A stretch of 64,000 nt of DNA from Amblyomma americanum. Taxonomy: Eukaryota; Arthropoda; Arachnida; Ixodida; Ixodidae. The position numbers were made by a program, and so were the translations under genes. Positions 1 through 10,634 of this stretch are shown in pieces. The stretch's first letter is position 1. Each line of letters begins with the position of its first letter. The DNA lies in assembly GCF_052857255.1 (NCBI RefSeq), contig NC_135497.1, positions 349,820,799 to 349,884,798 on the forward strand. Reading direction: 5' to 3'. The notes beneath the pieces were generated by a model. That model was not told where the DNA came from, ran no database searches, and saw nothing but the letters and a program-made list of their open reading frames with translations.

Positions 1-1599
1 CCTCAAAAAACAGTAGCTGTTTTATTCTCATTACGACGAGGCCTACAGGTCGATCCCAATCTGTGCTTGAATCAAACCACACTGCCAGTCAAACAGGAAC
101 ATAAATTTTTAGGCGTCACTTTTGACAAGAAACTTACATTTCTGTCACACATTAACAACCTGAAAAAGAAAACATCCCAAGCCCTCAATGTATTAAACGT
201 ACTCTCGCGAAAACGGTGGGGGTCCGATAGAGCATGCCTATTGCAAATATATCGCTCTTTGGTGCGCTCCAAGCTAGACTACGGGTGTGTGGTATATGGT
301 TCGGCAAGAGCATCCTACTTGAAACGACTGGACCCTGTTCATAATCTTGGTTTGCGCCTATCAATTGGAGCTTATAGAACATCCCCGGTAAAGAGTCTTT
401 ACGTTGAAGCCAATGAGCCCACACTAGAGGATAGAAGAGTCGCACTAACATGCACGTACATCCTAAAAACCCGCTCTCTCCCTAAACATCTCTGCTATCC
501 CATTGTTACCAAGTGCCCATCCAAAAGATTATTTAACAATAAACCACAATCCATCCGGCCACTAATAATGCGCTTTGAAGATAAATGTGAAGAGTTAGGA
601 GTACTGGATGCCCTGCCGAATATTGCACAAAAATATGAAAATTTACCACCATGGTACAACCTGCCTTCAGTGTGCGACTTCACACTGACACACTTACATA
701 AAAAGGAAATGCCACATCAGCTCATACTACAAGAATTCTTTGAACTGCAAGAAAAATATGACACCTTCACTGAATTCTACACTGATGGGTCAAAAACAGA
801 AAGTCATGTTGGATGTGCAGTAATTCAAGACAAAAATGAAAAAATGATACGACTGCCACAGTATGCATCGGTTTTTACTGCTGAGAGTTATGCAGTCTTT
901 GTAGCCGTAGACCAAATAGTGAAAGAAAACATTAAAAATAGCGTCATTTACACCGATTCACTGAGTATGCTCAAAGCGCTGCACTGTAGAAACGCCGCTG
1001 AACCCATTATAGGAAACATCATACATAACGTAATTAAAATAAAAAAACAAAATCATAACATTGTATTCTGCTGGGTGCCCAGCCATGTTGGAATTGTAGG
1101 TAATGAGAGAGCAGATGCATGCGCAGCACAAGCTCGAATTGATCAAATAAAACAAGATAACATACCACACAGGGATTTTTTGAAATTAGTGCACAGTAAA
1201 CTCAGAATTAAGTGGCAGGCTGCATGGGAAGAACAAGCAAACAACAAACTGCATTCTATAAAACCCGTTTTAGGAGAATGGAAATCATGTAGACATCAAG
1301 AACGTTTTACCGAAGTTATTTTATGTCGGCTACGCATTGGGCACACACACCTTACACACAACTTTTTACTGACAAAACAAGACAAACCTCTTTGCGAAAT
1401 GTGCGGCGATGTACTCACTGTAAACCACATTTTAATTTCATGTAGAAAACTGGAACAACTAAGAAAAAAATATTTTACAACACTCTACAATAAATACATC
1501 CCATTACACCCCAAATTGCTTTTAGGTGATCAAGCACTGGTTGATCTTTCAAGCATTTTTAAGTTTCTTAATGAAGCCAATGTTTTAAACAAACTCTAG
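1..1599 (+). CDS. LINE ORF2 3' part: end of RT plus RNase H (partial)
   Basis: Reading frame open from base 1, so the ORF enters from outside the window; the TTG at 67 is not a real start. The first ~140 residues are the end of the reverse transcriptase (KFLGVTFD, SKLDYG, LRLSIGAYRTSP). An RNase H domain follows with the four acidic positions visible: FYTDGS, FTAES, IYTDS and GNERAD, plus the WVPSHVG motif. A terminal zinc motif (CEMCGD...HILISC) closes the protein. RNase H points to the I-type group of non-LTR elements. No internal stop or frameshift is seen in 1.6 kb, so the copy is fairly young. A relative lies on the minus strand at 22214-22735. Confidence 0.88.
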   Translation, partial: PQKTVAVLFSLRRGLQVDPNLCLNQTTLPVKQEHKFLGVTFDKKLTFLSHINNLKKKTSQALNVLNVLSRKRWGSDRACLLQIYRSLVRSKLDYGCVVYGSARASYLKRLDPVHNLGLRLSIGAYRTSPVKSLYVEANEPTLEDRRVALTCTYILKTRSLPKHLCYPIVTKCPSKRLFNNKPQSIRPLIMRFEDKCEELGVLDALPNIAQKYENLPPWYNLPSVCDFTLTHLHKKEMPHQLILQEFFELQEKYDTFTEFYTDGSKTESHVGCAVIQDKNEKMIRLPQYASVFTAESYAVFVAVDQIVKENIKNSVIYTDSLSMLKALHCRNAAEPIIGNIIHNVIKIKKQNHNIVFCWVPSHVGIVGNERADACAAQARIDQIKQDNIPHRDFLKLVHSKLRIKWQAAWEEQANNKLHSIKPVLGEWKSCRHQERFTEVILCRLRIGHTHLTHNFLLTKQDKPLCEMCGDVLTVNHILISCRKLEQLRKKYFTTLYNKYIPLHPKLLLGDQALVDLSSIFKFLNEANVLNKL

Positions 1600-1699
1600 G
1601 TATAAAAAGTGTAACATTTAACAAGAACCTAACCTTGTGTTTGGCGCATCATAGCCATAGTTGCTTTTGCGCCATTAAAATCAATATAACTAACTAACT
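1..1699 (+). mobile_element. I-type non-LTR retrotransposon, 3' half
   Basis: After the stop at 1599 come about 80 bases of 3' UTR with ATTAAA near 1673, then a short TAAC repeat at about 1685-1698. A simple-repeat 3' end is usual for this group of LINEs. The 5' part is outside the window, so it is not known whether the copy is full length. Confidence 0.75.
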
Positions 1700-2023
1700 C
1701 TTGTGCTGTACTTTGTAAACGCGGAACGGGCTGTGTTATTCGGATCCCTCAAGAAGGCAGGAGTTCCTCACAGTTCTCTTCAGGACATTGTTTTCCCGCG
1801 CGGGAGCCAGTCGAGTAGAAGGGATGCTTCTCGCCTTCTTCTACTTTACCTGCAGGACACCGATTTGGCCTCCACATGGTGACCTCAGGAGTGTCTATTT
1901 GGGTTTTTGCGGACAGTGTTTCTGTGATTTCTATTTAAGTGTGGCTACGGTGGAGCAATTGCCGGCAGCAACTGCAAGGCTAATCCCACCGGTAGTTTAC
2001 AACCACTCAACTCAACTCAACTC
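1700..2023. other. Unassigned spacer between LINE remnants
   Basis: No supported gene. Short open frames occur (e.g. 1788-2030) but match nothing I recognise. It may be the eroded upstream part of the Tx1-clade remnant that becomes readable at 2024. Confidence 0.3.
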
Positions 2024-3130
2024 CATATAGACCTCGAAAAAGCATTTGACTGAGTAGCCCACGAAATTTTGCTTTGTATTCTAGACCACGCGAATGTAAG
2101 TTCAGTAATCCGAGAGGGCATGGCCATGGCGTACCGCCGCGGCACTACCAGATTAATTATAGCAAGAGTCCAGGGGTCTCCATTAGGGTGCAACTTTCAG
2201 TACGCCACGGCTGCCCCCTGAGCCTCCTTTTGTTTGTCATTTACATAGAGACACTATGACTGAACATTGTTAAAAACGAGGCTGTTCAAGGTTTTAGGTT
2301 GCAGGCAACTGAAGTCAGGTTGCTTGCGAACGCGGATGACTTATCGGTCTTTGCTGTGAATGAGAATAGCATACGCGAGGCTGTTAAGCCTGTTGACAGC
2401 TTCAGAAAAGCAACCGGAAGTAAAGTGAACTGTGCAAAGTGCAAGGAACTTTGGCAGGGGGGTTGGCCATCGGTCCAGATCATTTTGCAAATGTGTTCTG
2501 GGTAACAACCTCCGCAAAATACTTAGGAGTTCCACTAAACTGCTACCGGGACAATGATGCATACTGGAAAGAACAAGTGAACGAAATACGGGATAAAGCA
2601 GATAGATGGAATGGGGGTCATATATCAATCTTTGCGAGAGCGACGGTGCGCAAGTTGCTGTTTTTAAGCAAGCTCTGCTTCGTCATGCAAGTGTTGCACT
2701 ATTCCCGGGCAAATGTGCAGAATATACATCACATTTTAGCTGTTTTTGTTTGGTCATCGACCTGGGAGCGGTGCAGACAGACGAATTTATTCAAAAATAT
2801 GAAAGACGGTGGCCTCAAGCTTGGGTATCTATTTCCAAAACAGCTTGTGAACAGGTTTTTCTTCTTTCGAGATGTTCCTGATCATTTCTTGGGAACTGTG
2901 TGTCAACTAAGGTAGAGCCGTGCTTTGCCTGATTTTGTTGTGGGAACAAATAATTTTCCAGGGAGAACTGTAGGTTACTTCAGAGAAGTTGCTCACAGCG
3001 TTAAACTTATTGTAGCGCGTTTTTCGAAAGAACAGTAAAGTGACATGAAGCAGAAAAAGCTATACGGAGATCTGTGTGATGTTGTTTTTCCCGTGCCAAT
3101 GTACAGAGCCTTGTACATATCGAAAGTCCG
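2024..3130 (+). pseudogene. Tx1/L1-clade LINE ORF2 remnant A (RT and connector)
   Basis: Decayed reverse transcriptase with several stops and frameshifts. Motif A reads DLEKAFD at 2030-2050 and is followed directly by a stop. Next come the RHGCPLS block near 2200, a NADDLSVF version of the YADD box near 2330 (catalytic Asp pair kept, Tyr lost), YLGVPL near 2520, and the connector WSSTWER...GGLKLGYLFPKQLVNRFFFFRD at 2750-2880. It can be followed to PVPMYRALY near 3110. This arrangement is typical of Tx1-like, L1-group elements. The same connector is repeated by remnant B just downstream, so the two are separate elements. Confidence 0.75.
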
Positions 3131-3213
3131 CACAAATTGGGTGGTCGAGGTGGTTGAGATTATTCCATTTTTACTAGTGCCACAATATGTAGCCTATTCC
3201 TAGTGGCCAAGGT

Positions 3214-4286
3214 GTGGTATGTGCTTCAGACACTGCGAATGTGACGAACCAGCGTTCAAAGATTGCACTGAGTGTGCAGTGTTTAGTCGGTGGTCGAGTT
3301 GGGAGAGGACAAGCCGCACAAATCATTTTCTGTCTGTGGATAGCAGTGGCCTGGGTTTGGCTCATTTGTTCATTAGACAACTTGTGCCAAGGTTTATGTT
3401 CCTCCGAGACCCAAAAAAACGCGTTCTTGCGATCGATAATGCAAGTATGTTTCGGTGATGCACTCTCAGACTATGTTGTGTCATCCAGTTGTGTTAGACA
3501 TGCGAGGATGAGGGACTTTCTTGGGGTGGTTGTTCACGCATTTAAGTTGTTTAAAGTTCGCTTTTATCTGCAGTGTCCTGCTGTTGTCAAAAGGAAAGAG
3601 CTTAACAAAGTTCTCATTGTCATTGTGTTGCCTGTACCTGTGTACCATTTCATGCAATGTGTACGCCAGGAAAAAAATGTACTGAAGAGATTTAAAAAGA
3701 TGCCGGTGCGGACCTGGGTGAAAACGTTTTTTCAGCTACACAGTGACATATTGCCACTGAAGCCATGGCTTCGAGAAAAGGTAATATTTGTCCCATGGTC
3801 CACAAGCTGTTCAATCTGCAGCAGCCTACAGAAAATAGTTCATCTGTTCCTCGACTGTACAGGCTCTGTATCTCACTGGGCCATCTTGCAACGAACAGCA
3901 AAGAAGCCGCTTCCGATATCGTCTTACGGCATACGATTTCTACCTGTCGAGAGCGGTGACGGTATCTCATACGACATGTTCATGCTTCTCAGTATAACAG
4001 TATATGGAAAAATCGAATGGCATTCAGGCATGCAGATGAAACAGTACTTCCCGTCAGAGATTACATTGCAGAGAGCGTCTCCTATATAAGCGATGTGTTT
4101 AAGAACCAAAATGAGCCACCAGAGTGACTCTCAGTAATGGACGACCTTGTACCGCTTAAACGCTTTTAATCCTCTGGCGCGACCGAAGCAGATTTCCGCT
4201 CGCGCTTTTTACTTGTCAAGTGATGTGGACGCAGTACGTATGTATGGGCGTTTTTGTTATATTCAAAGAAGGTAATAAAACAAAAA
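3214..4286 (+). pseudogene. Tx1/L1-clade LINE ORF2 remnant B (C-terminal half and 3' UTR)
   Basis: It starts inside the RT connector (SSWERTSRTNHF, LFIRQLVPRFMFLRD near 3290-3410), paralogous to residues already seen in remnant A. It then runs through KNVLKRFKKMP, LKPWLREK, a CSICSS...HLFLDC zinc-like motif near 3810-3860, GIRFLPVE and MDDLVPLKRF (near 4138-4167). Stops and frame changes show it is dead. The 3' UTR ends near 4286 with AATAAAACAAAAA. A and B together look like one element, but the repeated connector shows two truncated copies end to end. Confidence 0.72.
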
Positions 4287-4717
4287 TTGAACAAGACACT
4301 TAAGCTCCGCCTGAAGGCTATGACGCCATAGCGTTGTAGGTAAGGCTTTCCATTCTGAGCAGTTTGACACCTTTGAACGCATTTTTCTTTTTTTCCCCAA
4401 CTGTTCCCATTAACTAATTAATCAATTACACGCTTAATTTTTTTAATTAGCATGACCAAGCATTTGCTTCTCATTCTAAGCAATTTGGCACCTTTGAACC
4501 CTTTTTTCCGAATTTTCACTTCTTTAATTTATGAAATAATTACAATGACTTCCTTAACTTGTGATCGCCTATCACGCATCACTCACTAGAACCACAAATT
4601 ACCATGATACGATTTTTTTACGACGCCCCCTATTACTTGCGACACCTGATGCCGACTACATCTACGCCGATGTCTTTACAACCGAGCGAGCTTTATACGC
4701 TATCTCATAGGTGGTGG
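4287..4717. repeat. AT-rich spacer with a diverged ~120-bp duplication
   Basis: No gene. Two related stretches begin near 4349 and 4470 (both contain CATTCT.AGCA.TTTG and CACCTTTGAAC), about 122 bases apart, suggesting an old tandem duplication. The rest is AT-rich. Confidence 0.45.
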
Positions 4718-4811
4718 TGGTGGTGGTGAAAACATTTATTACGGATGAATAGGAGGTATGTTTGGATCAGCCCGTAAGGGACCGATCCGTACAAGCACTA
4801 GGTGGAGGTCC

Positions 4812-5732
4812 CTAGTATGGGACCCCAGTGGCGGTTGCCGCCGCCCGGGCGCGCCCGACTAAGGCTTGTTGAGCCTGTAAGTCGTGGCAGCCGAGCAGGG
4901 TCGCCTCCCAGTCCTCCCGAGTTGGGTTGGGGATGGGGGGAATAGCGGGGTTGGAGGGGCAGGCCCAAACCATGTGATAGGTGTCAGAGGACACTGCACT
5001 ACAGTGTGGGCAGCTGCCACTAAAGGAGGGGTCAAAATGTTTTAGCGCTGCCGGGCACAGCAATGTATTGGTGAGAAGGCGGAGAAGGAGCCGCTCATAC
5101 GCCTTCTTCAGGCCTTTACATGGACTAGGGTAAAGGCGATGACAATTTTGATAATATGTTGTAATATCTTTGAATGTATAGACCGGAATAAAATCGGGTT
5201 CCTGATCGGATGGGGAGGAGAAAACAGCCCGGTGAGAGAGCGCGCGGGCGGCTGCGTCTGCTGCCTCGTTTCCTGCCAACCCCTGATGAGCAGGGGCCCA
5301 TATGAGGTAACGGTGTGCGGGGTCCGTATCCCGTATGCAATTTTGGTATATTCGATAGGCTAGGAAGGGAGTGCAGCCTTGTTCGACGTTCCGACAGGCC
5401 CCTCGCGAGTCGGTGATTATGTATTTTGAATTGGAATGTGAGGCCGCGAGAGCAATCGCGACCTCTTCTGCTTGTGTTACACTGCGGGCTCTGAAAGTTA
5501 GGCCGTTAACTGTGTTGCTGTTGTGAACTACCGCGGCCGTGTACCATCCCCCGTGGTGAGGGCTAGAGGCGTCCACGTAGTAGACACCTGTTTTGTTGCC
5601 ATAATATCGGGCTAGCTCTTCCGCTCGTGCCAGGCGCCGACCATTATGGTCTTCGTGTGACATGTTTGCTGGAAGAGGCCGAACGTGGAGGGCACGTCTC
5701 CACAGTTCCGGGATGCGAAACCTGTCTTCCAT
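4812..5732 (-). pseudogene. LINE ORF2, RNase H and C-terminal part
   Basis: The segment holds an RNase H domain: YYVDASS (first Asp), TQAEEVAIALA (Glu), IITDSRGA (Asp), APAHQG and GNEAADAAARAL (last Asp). A zinc-like motif follows (CPHCSAVSSDTYHMVWAC). It is the C-terminal third of ORF2, in a different frame from the RT segment upstream. The apparent start is only where the frame opens after a frameshift near 5740-5785. All catalytic residues remain, so decay is recent. Confidence 0.82.
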
Positions 5733-5784
5733 TGGAGGGGTGTGTTGGATATGGAGTCGAGCAAGAAGGCGGCGACCGACTCCG

Positions 5785-6789
5785 TTAGCGACAGGCGCGT
5801 GTACTGGTTTGTAAGGTGTGCGCCTCCCGGAGCTCCCGGAAAGTGTTCACCACCCCAAGAGCCATAAGCCGGCTGTTTGAAGTAGTGATGGGGAGGTCAA
5901 GGGCACGTTTAACAATTTTGCGAAGGATGACCTCAAGGGCGTCCTCCTCTTGTTTCTGTAGGTGGAGATAAGGAGTCGAATAGAGAATTCGACTAGTTAC
6001 GAAGGCGTTTGCCAGCCGCAAGGCATCCTTACTTCGTAACCCTCCGCGTTTGTTGGAAACCCGGCGGACCATGCGACCCACCTGGTCCCCCACCTTACGG
6101 AGTTTGGCCAATGTAGTGTCTGGCCGCCTGTGTTTGTGGATGTAGAGTCCGAGTACCCGTATCTCATCACTTTCGCGTATGGGACCGCTCTCAAGAGAGA
6201 GAGAGATATTTTAGTTGTGCACTTCTGTGAGGGACGGAGGTGCACAAATTTTGATTTTTGAGGGGAACATTGAAGACCGCAGCGGCGGGCGTAGCGGTCT
6301 ACTATCGTCGCCGCTGTTTGCAGGCTGGTTTCAATGTCTCCTGTGCTGCCCTGTGTGGTCCACAGAGTGATGTCATCGGCGTACAGGGCGTGCTGCACGC
6401 CGGCGACACCACTCAGCTGGGCCGGCAGGTGCATCATGGCCAGATTAAAGAGCAGCGGGGAAAGTACCGCGCCTTGAGGGGTTCCCCGCGTGCCGAGTAG
6501 GTAAGGACCATGGTCTCTATCTTGAATTCGAATGTAGGATTGACGATCCATTAAAAATTGGCTTATGTATTGGAATGTGTTGAGGCCACAGTCGGTGTGA
6601 CTTAGGTTAGTGACTATGATGTCATGTGTTACATTGTCAAATGCCCCTTTAAGATCCAGGGCGAGTACTACCCGGTCATTATGGGGGCATTCGAGGGGGT
6701 CAAGGACTTCCCGATTGAGTTGCAGGAGGACATCCTGTGCGGATCTGTGTGGGCGGAATCCCAACATGGTGCTCGCAAAGACTTGTTTG
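5785..6789 (-). pseudogene. LINE ORF2, reverse transcriptase part
   Basis: RT palm read in two frames. From 6789 to about 6190: LGFRPHRSAQD, LALDLKGAFDNV (motif A), GTPQGAVLSPLLFNLAM (motif B), HALYADDITLW (YADD catalytic box) and CSPQKSKFV. A frameshift near 6180-6200 moves the protein into the frame seen at 6111-5785 (LRKVGDQVGRM, SRILYSTPYL, RALDLPITTSN). A one-base shift near 6790 also separates it from the upstream segment. All core RT motifs survive, but the reading frame is broken. Confidence 0.82.
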
Positions 6790-6791
6790 TG

Positions 6792-8393
6792 TTAAAGATA
6801 TGTAGATAACCGATCCCGCACCATCGTCTCCATTAGTTTGCCCACACATGAGGTGAGAGAGATGGGGCGGAGGTTATCTGTGTCAATTGGTTTGCCAGCT
6901 TTAGGAATAAAAGTCACCAAAGCCGTTTTCCATTCGATTGGCAGGGGGGTGTCCCCGCGCCAAATCGCATTGACGTATTCCAGGAGGGACTGGTATGCCA
7001 AGTCGGGCAGGTTCGTCAAAAGCTTGACGGTGACCTTATCCCGTCCTGGCGCAGTGCCCCGTTTCATTTTGGCGAGAGCCGCCCGCTGATCATGGAGCTG
7101 GAAAGGTTGATCCAGCTCCGTGTTCTCTCTGCCTGCATAAGAGTACGCAGATCCACGGGGGTCTTGGGCTGTACACAGATACTGGTCCCGAAGTTTCTGT
7201 GCCAGTTGAGTCGTGTTGCCAGGAAAATGGTGCATGGCTCGCTGCAAATGTTTTTGTGTTTCGGTTCGTGTTTGGGTTGGGTCGAGTAGGGCTCGAAAGA
7301 GACGCCAAGTGTTTCGGCTGGACATTTGTCGCGCGGCCGTGTTGCATCTATCTACCCAGTTGGAGTCGGCGAGTTGGGCCGCGTACTCTGCCGCTTTCTG
7401 GGTAAGCTCTGCAATTCGAGCTTTAAGCTTTCTGTTGTGTTTCTGGCGTCGCCAACGGCGGACGAGGCTGCGACGGGCTTCCCAGAGGTGTAGAAGGTGG
7501 TTATCCACGTCCGTGACTGCCTCTGAGAGCTGGATGTGTGTTTCATGCGACGAAAGGTGTGCCAGCAGCTGTTGGGACCATGCTGTGTAGCCTTGCGCGG
7601 AAATGGGTGTATTATCAAGAGAGTTAAAATTTTGCCTGAATTTCGTCCAATCTGGGATATGGGCTTGTGTTCTGGGACGCTTGAGGGGGCGTGTGCGTAG
7701 TGTAGTGTTAATGATGCAGTGGTCGCTACCGAGGGTCTCCTCGGTGTTGAGCCAGTCTGCGTGTTGTATGTTGCGAGTGAAGGTTAAGTCCGGACACGTA
7801 TCCCGTGTCACGGAATTTCCTAGCCGGGTTGGGTGGACAGGGTCCGTGTGGAGGGTGAGGCCCAACGTGGACGCAAGCTCCGCCAGCTTACGCCCGCGTG
7901 ACTCCTCCTTGCGATACCCCCATTGCTGACTGGGAGCGTTAAAGTCGCCCACAATAAGCAGGGGATCGCGGCCCGCTACTGTAAGCGCGCGGCTACAGAG
8001 GTCCGCAAAAGTCACTCGCTTTAGTTTGGGAGAGCAGTACACGTTGAGTATATGCAACGGTGGGTCCCTGCGGCGGACTGGTAGGAGGGTCGCCATTACA
8101 TAAGAGTACTCTAGTGGGAGGTCGAGATCCACTAGATTTGCTGTGTAGTCTTTGTGGACAAGAAGACAAGACGCGGGATCCTGTTGGAACGTCGTGTAAT
8201 TTGAAATTGTGGCGCCCAGGCCTGGCTCTTGGAGGGCAACCACGGCTGGTAAGGACTCAAAATTTTCAAGGTAGAGGCGGAAATTGGCCCGCTTAGTGCG
8301 GTCCTTAAAGCCTCTACAGTTCCACTGTGTTATTGAAGTTGACATGGCCGAATTGGAGATGGCGGAATTCCTTTGATTAAGGTGTCTCGCCAT
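6792..8393 (-). pseudogene. LINE ORF2, AP-type endonuclease and RT fingers
   Basis: First 533 codons of ORF2. Residues ~20-230 form an APE-like endonuclease: WNCRGFK, ALQEPG (metal-binding Glu), LNVYCSP, LIVGDFNAPS (GDFN), DTCPDLTF and LGSDHCII (catalytic SDH). A basic linker follows (LHLWEARRSLVRRWRRQKHNRKLKA), then the RT fingers (APGRDKVT, ALVTFIPKAGK, LRPISLTSCVGKLME). Two ATGs are possible, 8393 and 8345; the second lies just before the first conserved motif. The frame ends in a stop at 6792 and resumes in another frame. Confidence 0.85.
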
Positions 8394-10195
8394 GATTTAA
8401 AATTTTTGGTGGGGGAGGAGGAGGGATTGGCTGCCTCAGAGCCAGCTACTTGCGCCATCAAGGGGGTGATGACGGAAGGAGCGGGGCAGTTGTCCACATT
8501 GTCCGAATCAATAATCAGACGGGTGAATTTTGAAGGGCGGGATACGTCCCTAATGGGTCCCGTCCGACGGAGGAGGCGGGGGTTGTCCGAGATGTGTTTT
8601 GAGACCACCGCGGGGACGGCAGATTTGACCTTTGTCAAGATCTGGTCCATGGCGGTCTCGATCATATATCGCAATTTAGAGGTTAAGCGCTCCTCCATCG
8701 CAGAGATGGCTGTCACGAGGGCAGGCGAGATCTCCGCGTCGCTCTCCATTGCGTCCGAGTTCTGCGGGCTCGGTGCGGCGGACGCCAATTTTGATTCTAA
8801 ATTTTGAATTTTGTTGAGCAAAAGCTCATTCTGTGCCCGGAGCACGTCTATCTGTTTTTTGTATTCCGCGTCGAGTGCGGAGACGGTTACGGGGGAGGGT
8901 GAGGAATGGGAGGAAGAGGAGGCGATCTCAGCCCAGCTGCTCACCTGTTTGTGGTGTTGAGGCGTTGATGCCCGGGCGTCGGCAGCGCCAATTGTCTTGA
9001 GGGCCGGGAAGTGGCCAGTGTCTCTGCCGCTGGGCGGTGGAGGCGCCGTCTTCTTCCCGGGCGCTGGTTTCACCGACGGTGAAGAAGGTGACGATGTCTT
9101 GTGGTCGGTGCCGTGAGCACCACGCGGCGTTCCGCCACCGGCACCTGGTTTTGAATGACTTGGCTGCTTGCCAGGTCGCTGGTTTTTTGGCACCTCTGGG
9201 CGCTTAGCCTTGGGGCCATGCACCTTGAGCTGCCGGAATTTTCCCGTGCAGTCGCGGGAGTTGGTAGCGTGGGCTTGCCCACAGACTGCACAGGACAGGC
9301 TGCATTCATGCTGCGCCTTGACTCCATCGACGGTCGGCGCCGTTTGGCCACACAGGCCGCACTTTTCATCCGGGCAGGGGCAGGTGTCTGCTCGGTGGCC
9401 CACAGTGCCGCACCGCACGCAGGCCGGAATGGTTCTCTTGTACGGACGCACAAGGGTCACCTCAGAGTTGTAATGCACATATCGCGGCACCACTTTTCCC
9501 ACGAAGGTGAGCGACGCGACGTCGGATTTGCCAAGCTTGCGGATATCGGCAAGCTCTCCAGCACGCCAGTGGATCTTGTTTTGGAGGGACTCACTGGTCT
9601 CGTGCTTGGCCACGGTGATGACGCCGCGGCACACGTCTCCAGTGAGTTTCAACTGGCCGTACATGGAGAGCTGGCCCTTCGGTGATGTTAGTTGAAAATC
9701 CCGCAGAAGCTTGTCCGCGACGTGCGGCTCTCTGGTGCCTGCGACGATCAGGTTTTGCTCCCATGTGGGGAGCAGGCTGAGGGATGCTGCGGCCTTGGCG
9801 CCCAGGTAGTCCGCGAACGCTGCTCCCAGCTCGCCATGTTGGTAGACATCCCTGAGAGCGACGGTCACCCGGGGCTTCAGGATGATGACGATGTCTTCTG
9901 GATGAAGACGCGGCAGTGGCTTTGGTTTCCAAGAGGGTCCGGTCTTAAACTGGGCCCCTCCGTGAAGCGCTGCAGCGCGCGCAGCAGCGCTGTGCCGTGT
10001 TGAGCGGCCTGCCGACGTGGCGTCCGCTTTCTTGGAGGCGGCGTCCCGCTTGCGGGAGCGGCGTTCCACTAGTTTGAAGAGCCTGGGGTTCTCGATGGGC
10101 GCAGAATCCGGACTCTCAGGCGTTGGAGCTGAAGGAACCTCGGACCAGGCCATGGCGTCCGGGTCGTAGCCGCGTTGTACTTTTTGGGCAGCCAT
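8330..10195 (-). CDS. LINE ORF1, gag-like nucleic-acid-binding protein
   Basis: Intact ORF of about 621 codons from the ATG at 10195 (the frame opens earlier at a GTG at 10222). The N-terminal third is basic and low in complexity. The middle carries conserved ORF1 blocks (ITVAKHETSES, IRKLGKSDVASLTF) shared with the ORF1 near 57 kb. CCHC-type zinc knuckles follow: CVRCGTVGHRADTC, then CGLCGQ and CAVCGQAHATNSRDC. The C-terminal part is Ser/Pro-rich with a likely coiled coil (YKKQIDVLRAQNELLLNKIQ). The protein should coat the LINE RNA. Being intact while ORF2 is broken is notable. Confidence 0.82.
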   Translation of the reverse strand: MAAQKVQRGYDPDAMAWSEVPSAPTPESPDSAPIENPRLFKLVERRSRKRDAASKKADATSAGRSTRHSAAARAAALHGGAQFKTGPSWKPKPLPRLHPEDIVIILKPRVTVALRDVYQHGELGAAFADYLGAKAAASLSLLPTWEQNLIVAGTREPHVADKLLRDFQLTSPKGQLSMYGQLKLTGDVCRGVITVAKHETSESLQNKIHWRAGELADIRKLGKSDVASLTFVGKVVPRYVHYNSEVTLVRPYKRTIPACVRCGTVGHRADTCPCPDEKCGLCGQTAPTVDGVKAQHECSLSCAVCGQAHATNSRDCTGKFRQLKVHGPKAKRPEVPKNQRPGKQPSHSKPGAGGGTPRGAHGTDHKTSSPSSPSVKPAPGKKTAPPPPSGRDTGHFPALKTIGAADARASTPQHHKQVSSWAEIASSSSHSSPSPVTVSALDAEYKKQIDVLRAQNELLLNKIQNLESKLASAAPSPQNSDAMESDAEISPALVTAISAMEERLTSKLRYMIETAMDQILTKVKSAVPAVVSKHISDNPRLLRRTGPIRDVSRPSKFTRLIIDSDNVDNCPAPSVITPLMAQVAGSEAANPSSSPTKNFKSWRDTLIKGIPPSPIRPCQLQ

Positions 10196-10575
10196 CTTGA
10201 CACGGGTGGGCGACTCACTCACGGCCGAGCGTCGGCGTAGGCGTTAGGCCTAGCGCCGTCGCCACGAAACGCAAGTGAGGATCGGCCCTAAAATGCGTAA
10301 ATGTTGCCCCACCTGTGTGTGAGTGGTGTCCACAGGTAGCTGTCGACTTCGCGAACACAGACGCGGCTGTGTTGACGGGGGAACCATGGCTCCAGCCAAA
10401 AGTTGGTGGAGACGATGCGCTGTATGTCCACTCGCTTCGCGCGCTCACAGCGCCCTCCATCTCATAGAAAGCGGTCGCATGGTGAGGCCACCGAGTGTGA
10501 CGGACGCAACTTCCGGCCACCGAGTGTGACGGACGCGTGTAGGATGGGCTCCGTTTGAGCAGCCACAGCGGCCCG
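10196..10575 (-). promoter_or_regulatory. LINE 5' UTR / internal promoter region
   Basis: Non-coding leader upstream of ORF1. It holds a perfect 22-bp direct repeat at 10486-10507 and 10515-10536, 7 bases apart, possibly part of the element's internal promoter. The exact 5' end is uncertain because the SINE palindrome begins soon after. Confidence 0.45.
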
Positions 10576-10634
10576 TGCCGGCCGTGGAAACAGGAATGCT
10601 GCAGCTGCAGATAACGAACGTTAAAGATTAAATA

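Larger units (their letters stand above)
4718..10575 (-). mobile_element. I-group non-LTR retrotransposon, near full length
   Basis: Two-ORF LINE on the minus strand: 5' UTR (10196-10575), ORF1 (10195-8330), ORF2 (8393-4812), and a 3' UTR ending AATAAATG followed by a run of CCA triplets (plus strand GGT repeat at 4713-4728). ORF1 overlaps the longest ORF2 frame by about 64 bases. ORF1 is intact but ORF2 carries at least three frameshifts, so this copy cannot move by itself. The element at 56808-63215 shares gene order, protein motifs and a triplet-type 3' end. Confidence 0.85.

Noticed and set aside
3214..4089. A 291-codon ORF taken as an intact gene
   Set aside because: Its motifs are those of Tx1-clade ORF2 and the frame switches within them; it is a LINE remnant.
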